This document shows positions 59,898-64,000 of a stretch of 64,000 bases of DNA, one piece after another. How positions within the stretch are numbered: the first letter of the stretch is position 1; each line of letters opens with the position of its first letter. The stretch covers positions 434,001 to 498,000 of the forward strand of contig JAGYJX010000005.1 in assembly GCA_018401495.1 (NCBI GenBank), in the 5' to 3' direction. The translations under genes and the position numbers were made by a program. The stretch is from Rhodospirillaceae bacterium (lineage in GTDB: Bacteria; Pseudomonadota; Alphaproteobacteria; Thalassobaculales; Thalassobaculaceae). Below the pieces are notes generated by a model that saw only the letters and a program-made list of their open reading frames with translations, did no database searches and had not been told where the DNA came from.

Positions 59898-61082
59898 TCA
59901 GCCGGCGCCGTATACCGCGTCCCGCACCGCCTCGCGGATCGGGCCGTTCATACCGGCCACCGCGGTGTTGGTCATGGTCAGAACGACCAACCGCGCCGCC
60001 GGATCGACGAACCAATTGTGGCCGTAGACGCCACCCCAACGCCAAGTGCCGACCGACTGCGGCGTCGCTGCGGCCACCGGATCCACCAGCACGGCGACAC
60101 CAAGCCCGAACCCCCATCCCTCGCCAATGCCCTGGCTCGCCATGCCGCCGACGGCGTTGCGGGTGAGTGCGTCCACGCTTTCCTGGTGCAGCACCGGAGC
60201 GCCCCCCGCGCGCAGCGTTTCGAGGAGCACTAGCGTGTCGGCGGCCGTGCCGACCATCCCGGCCCCGCCGGACGGATAGACACTAGCGTCGGCCGCTCGG
60301 GACGGCGCGAACCGGATCGCCCCCTCGCCGAACGGAAGTTCGTGCGGATCGTCCATGCGAACCGGCCCGCGCGGGGAGTCGGCGTAGGGTACGGCCAGAC
60401 GCTCTGGCGCAGTGGCGAGGAACTCGCTCTCCCGCAGGCAGAGCGGATCGGTAACAGCGGTGCGGACGACCTCAGGCAGGCTGAGGCCGGTGGCCGCCTC
60501 AAGGACACGGCCGAGGACGTCGGTCGAGAGCGAATACAGCCAGCCGCTGCCCGGCTCGAAGTTCAGCGGAACCGAGGACAGCCGCCGCAGATTCTCGTCA
60601 ATGCCGAAGTCGGGGCGGTCGATGCCGTCAGAAATCCGCGCTTGACGGTACGGTCCCTCGGCTCCCTGCTGGAAGCCATAGCCAAGGCCAGAGGTATGGG
60701 TCATCAGGTGACGGATGGTGAGGATAGGCGCGACGCCCTCGGTCAGCCGCGGCCGAAAATCCGGTAGCCACCTGGCAACAGGATCCTCGAGGTCGATGAC
60801 GCCCCGCTCGATCAACGCTAGCGCCGCCGTGGTCACGAATGGCTTGGTGAGAGAGGCCAGCCGGAACGGCGTATCAGACGTCATCACCCGCCCGGCCTCC
60901 CGGTCGGCGAAGCCGATGGCCCGGCGATACACCAACGCGCCGTCGCGCGCGACCATAGTGACTGCACCAACGACGCTGCCGCCGGCAACAAAGCGCTCCA
61001 GCGCCGCGTCTACCCGCGAGGCCAGCTCCGTGTCCGGCTTGGTTGAAATGGCTGACTGACAGTCGACGTCGCCCTCACCCAT
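59898..61082 (-). CDS. Class C beta-lactamase-like serine hydrolase
   Basis: 394 residues from ATG 61082. PFRLASLTKPFVTTAALALI holds the Ser-x-x-Lys pair (Ser77, Lys80), the second motif is WLYSLSTDV (Tyr-x-Ser/Asn type) and the late loop is GVYGHNWFVDP. This is the esterase/penicillin-binding-like group (EstB, DD-peptidase) and need not be a resistance enzyme. It carries no clear signal peptide, so it may be cytoplasmic. Intact. Confidence 0.88.
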   Translation of the reverse strand: MGEGDVDCQSAISTKPDTELASRVDAALERFVAGGSVVGAVTMVARDGALVYRRAIGFADREAGRVMTSDTPFRLASLTKPFVTTAALALIERGVIDLEDPVARWLPDFRPRLTEGVAPILTIRHLMTHTSGLGYGFQQGAEGPYRQARISDGIDRPDFGIDENLRRLSSVPLNFEPGSGWLYSLSTDVLGRVLEAATGLSLPEVVRTAVTDPLCLRESEFLATAPERLAVPYADSPRGPVRMDDPHELPFGEGAIRFAPSRAADASVYPSGGAGMVGTAADTLVLLETLRAGGAPVLHQESVDALTRNAVGGMASQGIGEGWGFGLGVAVLVDPVAAATPQSVGTWRWGGVYGHNWFVDPAARLVVLTMTNTAVAGMNGPIREAVRDAVYGAG

Positions 61083-61107
61083 GGCCGGCTCCTGCTGGAC
61101 GCAATGG

Positions 61108-62397
61108 TCATGCAGTCGCCGATTCGGAGCACCCCGTCAACGAACAACGATCGACGCAGTACCCCGCCGCCGGACAGTTGTCCGGCGGCGGGTTCATGGT
61201 CAGGAGTTCAGCGGACGGGAGCCACCCGCGGCGGCGGGTCCGACACTCCGGGGCCGGCGGTCGGCGATCGCCGACCTGATCTCCGTCAGGCATGGCGGGT
61301 GTTGTGTCGACGGGCAGGCTGGCGCCATCGGTCCCGAAATCCGGCTTGTCGGGGGATTTAGCCGCAGAGGGCGGGTTGGCGGTCGGCGGGTTGGCAGCGG
61401 TGGGGCTGGACGATGGCACCGCCGACGCGACACCCGACCCGGTGGCGGTGGACCCCTGGCCGGACTTGGCGTCGGTCGCGGCACTGTTGCTGTTGCCGTT
61501 GCCGGCGCGTCGGGCCTCCTTGCCGGCGGACCGAACCGCCGACTTGGCAACCTCGGTGCCGCCCTTCAACGCCTTCTCGGCAGTTCTTCCGCCGAGATCC
61601 TGGTGCTCGGCTTCCTCTTCGGCTCCCTGGACAGCAGCGCCGACAACCTTCTCGCTCTCTCGCACCGCCTCACGGGCAACGGCCCCGGCCTCGCGCTTGA
61701 ACTGGTCGGCGGTTTCGCCGACGAGTTCGTCCTCCCGCCGGGTCGACGGCAGGGCGGCGGCGATCAGGCCGCCGATCATCAGGCCGATGGCACCAACCAT
61801 CAGCGGATTTTCAGCCAGGAAATCGCCGGCGCGCCGGGTGGCGTCGCGGGCGCCCTGAACGGTCCCGGTGGTGGTCTCGACGACGGTTTCACGGGCCCGT
61901 CCGGCGCTCTCGCCGATCCCCCGCACGCCAGACCGCACGGCATCGGCGGCGCCGCGCGCGGCATCGCCAGCTTGACGCGCGGTGTCCCCGACCGCATGCA
62001 CCGCCGACGCCGAAGTGTCGCGAGCCTGGCGCATGGCGGCCCGCGCTCGCTCACCTGCGGAGTCACCGGAGCCGGTTGATGCTCCCGCTGTGCCCTCGCC
62101 AACCGGGACCGGCAACGGATAGCGGCCGATCGACGACGCACGATTACTGGATCGGTCGGACACCATCAACCACGCCAATCCAGCCACCGCCATGGTAGTT
62201 GCAACTGGGTTCTCCTTGGCCCGCTGGCCAAGACTGGCCGCAAATTCGCCGCCCTCGCGACGCACGCCAGTGATGGCGTCGCCGATCAAGTGGCTGGCCG
62301 AGACTTTGCCGAGCAGGGCGTCGAGGTGATCGTCGATGCGATGGCGGGTCGAACGGATTTCGCGTTCGACCTCATCGAGGCTGTCGGTGTCGGCCAT
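61108..62397 (-). CDS. DUF3618 envelope protein
   Basis: 429 residues from ATG 62397, overlapping the upstream stop by one base. DSLDEVEREIRSTRHRIDDH is the DUF3618 N-terminal pattern. The middle has Ala/Arg-rich amphipathic helices (GARDATRRAGDFLAENPLMV) and one membrane span (GAIGLMIGGLIAAAL). A low-complexity Ser/Ala/Pro tail follows. Such proteins stand with holin-X in a small envelope-stress operon, as YqjD does in E. coli. Confidence 0.75.
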   Translation of the reverse strand: MADTDSLDEVEREIRSTRHRIDDHLDALLGKVSASHLIGDAITGVRREGGEFAASLGQRAKENPVATTMAVAGLAWLMVSDRSSNRASSIGRYPLPVPVGEGTAGASTGSGDSAGERARAAMRQARDTSASAVHAVGDTARQAGDAARGAADAVRSGVRGIGESAGRARETVVETTTGTVQGARDATRRAGDFLAENPLMVGAIGLMIGGLIAAALPSTRREDELVGETADQFKREAGAVAREAVRESEKVVGAAVQGAEEEAEHQDLGGRTAEKALKGGTEVAKSAVRSAGKEARRAGNGNSNSAATDAKSGQGSTATGSGVASAVPSSSPTAANPPTANPPSAAKSPDKPDFGTDGASLPVDTTPAMPDGDQVGDRRPPAPECRTRRRGWLPSAELLTMNPPPDNCPAAGYCVDRCSLTGCSESATA

Positions 62398-62783
62398 TAC
62401 GGCGCCCTCCCTGTGACAAGTTCGGAATCCTTCTGCACCGATCGAATGGTTCGATCCGGCGTCAGATTCTGGGGATCGAGCCGGGACTGCCCGGACTTGA
62501 TCAGGATCAAGGCGACGATGCCGGTGCCAACGGCGACCAGCACCGAAGCCAGCCACGGATCCATGAACTCGGCGAGCGCCACCACGAGTGCCTGCAGCAG
62601 TATCAACAGCGAGCAGAATCCCAGCAGGACCCCGATCGCCAGCGACATCAGCCCATGACGCGCCTTGCTGAACTTCTGCGTGGTCTCCGCCTGCACCAGC
62701 CGCAATTCCTGGCGGATCAGCAGCCCGACGTCCTCGAACAACTCGCGAATGAGCGTCTTAAAACTCTGGTCACCGGTGGGCAT
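62397..62783 (-). CDS. Phage-holin-like envelope protein (DUF1469/holin-X, YqjE-like)
   Basis: 128 residues. An N-terminal amphipathic helix (LIRELFEDVGLLIRQELRLV) precedes two membrane spans (LAIGVLLGFCSLLILLQALV and LASVLVAVGTGIVALILI). This is the putative actinobacterial holin-X/DUF1469 family, chromosomal and not a phage lysis gene. One-base overlaps (TAATG) with both neighbours show tight coupling. Confidence 0.85.
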   Translation of the reverse strand: MPTGDQSFKTLIRELFEDVGLLIRQELRLVQAETTQKFSKARHGLMSLAIGVLLGFCSLLILLQALVVALAEFMDPWLASVLVAVGTGIVALILIKSGQSRLDPQNLTPDRTIRSVQKDSELVTGRAP

Positions 62784-63265
62784 TACAGCATCCCTCCGTG
62801 GTTGGGCGGCGTGTCGCCGCGTGAGGCGTGGCCGTCCGGCGCGGAACTCTTCAGCAGTCGGGCGGCGCCGAATGCCAGCAGGAAGGCCGAGCCGAAGAAC
62901 ACCGCCGGATGGCGACGGGCGAAGCCCTCAACGTCCCGCAGGATCTGCTCGGGCCGTCGATCGGCCAGCCGATCCGCGACGCCGTCGATCTCGGCGGCGG
63001 CCCGGTCCAGCACGGATCCTGTGCCGTCCAACCCGTCGCGGCGGAACACGTCCGCGCCACTGCCGATCGCCGATGCCATGGTGTGCAGGTAATCACCGGC
63101 AGCGTGCTTGCGGTCGTCGACCTGCTGCTTGGCGCCTGCCGCCGCCTCGTCCTTCAGCCGCGTGCCCTCGCGGCGAACTTCCTCACCGATTTCCTGTGCC
63201 GCTCCGCGGACCGTCGGGCGCTCCGAAGCACCGTTGCCCGCCGGGCTTTCGTCAATTGCGCTCAT
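62783..63265 (-). CDS. First gene of the envelope operon, membrane-anchored
   Basis: 160 residues from ATG 63265; the frame extends further upstream in antisense of the next gene and is not used. EEVRREGTRLKDEAAAGAKQ and LHTMASAIGSGADVFRRD are long helices; HPAVFFGSAFLLAFGAARLL is a C-terminal span. Like ElaB/YqjD it may anchor ribosomes or stiffen the envelope, but that is analogy only. Confidence 0.65.
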   Translation of the reverse strand: MSAIDESPAGNGASERPTVRGAAQEIGEEVRREGTRLKDEAAAGAKQQVDDRKHAAGDYLHTMASAIGSGADVFRRDGLDGTGSVLDRAAAEIDGVADRLADRRPEQILRDVEGFARRHPAVFFGSAFLLAFGAARLLKSSAPDGHASRGDTPPNHGGML

Positions 63266-63384
63266 GCTGGTCTTCCTCGTTGCCGCTGTGGACCTTTTCC
63301 CGACAACCGGAAAAGGACCGAAGGTGTTCCAACACCGGCGAAAATCGCTAGGCTGAGGAAAATCGAACCGGGAGGATCTCAACT

Positions 63385-64000
63385 GTGACCGCCACGACCG
63401 TGCACATCGGCTGCGGCGCCGGCTTCGCTGGCGACCGCTGGGACGCCGCCGTACCGGTGGTGGCGTCGCTCGCGCGCCGTTCGGGCCCGCGCTACCTGAT
63501 GTACGAGACCTTGGCGGAGCGCACGCTCGCTCTCGCCCAGTTGGCCAGGATCGAGAACCCGGCCTCCGGCTATTCGCCATATCTCGAGCGCATCCTGCGG
63601 CCAGTGCTGAAGAGCGCGAGAGAGGCTGGTATCCGGATCGTGTCGAATTTCGGCGCCGCCAACCCGCACGGCGGCGCCCGCAAGATCCTCGAGATGGCGC
63701 GCGAGGACGGCATCGCCGGTTTGAGGGTCGCGGTCGTCGACGGCGACGACCTGTCGGCGGTGATGACCGAGGCTGACATCCGCGGGCACGGGACGGTCGA
63801 GGGTATCGGCATGCCGGAAGGCCGGATGGTGGCCGCCAACGTCTACCTCGGCGCTCAACCGATCGCCGATGCGCTGGCGTTCGGCGCCGACGTGGTGGTG
63901 GTCGGGCGCTGCGCCGATCCGGCACTGGCGCTCGGCCCACTGCTGCACGAGTTCGGCTGGTCGCTCGACGACCTCGACCGGATCGCTGCCGGCACCATGG
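63385..64000 (+). CDS. AtuA-like (DUF1446) protein, 3' end off the window
   Basis: GTG 63385 after GGGAGG. The frame is open to the edge (205 codons). VHIGCGAGFAGDRWDAAVPV, YLMYETLAERTLALAQLARI, GIRIVSNFGAANPHGGARKI and VVVVGRCADPALALGPLLHE match the AtuA family, named for acyclic terpene utilisation but widespread with unknown substrates. Divergent from the envelope operon. Confidence 0.85.
   Translation, partial: MTATTVHIGCGAGFAGDRWDAAVPVVASLARRSGPRYLMYETLAERTLALAQLARIENPASGYSPYLERILRPVLKSAREAGIRIVSNFGAANPHGGARKILEMAREDGIAGLRVAVVDGDDLSAVMTEADIRGHGTVEGIGMPEGRMVAANVYLGAQPIADALAFGADVVVVGRCADPALALGPLLHEFGWSLDDLDRIAAGTM

Noticed and set aside
59898..61082. Antibiotic-resistance beta-lactamase
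   Set aside because: No signal peptide and an esterase/DD-peptidase-like motif set; resistance cannot be claimed from sequence.
62397..62783. Prophage lysis holin
   Set aside because: DUF1469/holin-X family in a chromosomal envelope operon with a DUF3618 gene; no endolysin or other phage gene is near.

Overview
The window is GC-rich DNA, probably from an alphaproteobacterium of Rhodospirillales type. The clues are the gene styles, the RIT and DUF2924-recombinase elements, a Gly-His-Asn-Asn-Gly-Pro-Pro protein and an AtuA-family gene. It divides into an accessory half (1 to about 50.3 kb) and an ordinary chromosomal half (tRNA-Ser at 50.6 kb to the right edge).

1-36 kb is a prophage read mostly leftwards. 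From right to left it has an excisionase-like HTH protein, a replication/recombination block (Sak4-like ATPase, DUF669, PD-(D/E)XK nuclease, SF2 helicase, DUF6511, PrimPol-helicase, RuvC-like resolvase), then ParB and two DNA methyltransferases. A lambda-type head module follows (terminase, gpW, portal, S49 protease, decoration, major capsid), and then a P2/Mu-type baseplate (V, PAAR spike, gp25, J, I) and a tail-fibre cluster running off the left edge. Sheath, tube, tape measure, lysis genes, repressor and integrase are not seen and may lie further left. Rightward cassettes interrupt the late genes: PrlF-YhaV, HigB-HigA and a DUF3489 gene. The DUF3489 gene is itself split by a complete three-recombinase (RIT) element with perfect 29-bp ends. 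A noncoding stretch with seven TTGAARGAAG-type repeats beside the primase is a candidate phage origin.

36-40.5 kb looks like a defence island. A two-gene leftward operon encodes a 262-aa protein with a fixed Met-Gly N terminus and a 620-aa QueC-like enzyme (SGGVDS loop, four-Cys zinc site) fused to an OmpR-type winged helix. Divergent from it is a Fic protein with its own winged helix and two palindromic operators in front. The gene after fic (HEPN-like, RNxxxH) is cut in two: its first part ends exactly at an IS1380 left end (40499) and what appears to be its remainder resumes at about 46376. Between them lie the IS, a secreted S8/RTX protease, a histidine-kinase scrap and a truncated Sel1-repeat gene.

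47-50.3 kb is a DUF2924/serine-recombinase cassette. From tRNA-Ser(GCU) onwards the genes look chromosomal: a PLP-dependent lyase with a divergent XRE-cupin regulator, a PRC-barrel protein, a LysR regulator, membrane proteins, an SDR, an M20 amidohydrolase, a class C serine hydrolase, a DUF3618/holin-X envelope operon and the start of an AtuA-like gene.

Many genes carry one-base frameshifts, especially at 0.5-11 kb but also in chromosomal genes at 51, 57.0 and 57.8 kb. Several sit in G runs, so sequencing or assembly indels are at least part of the cause. The stretch from 23.5 to 45 kb is nearly free of them.
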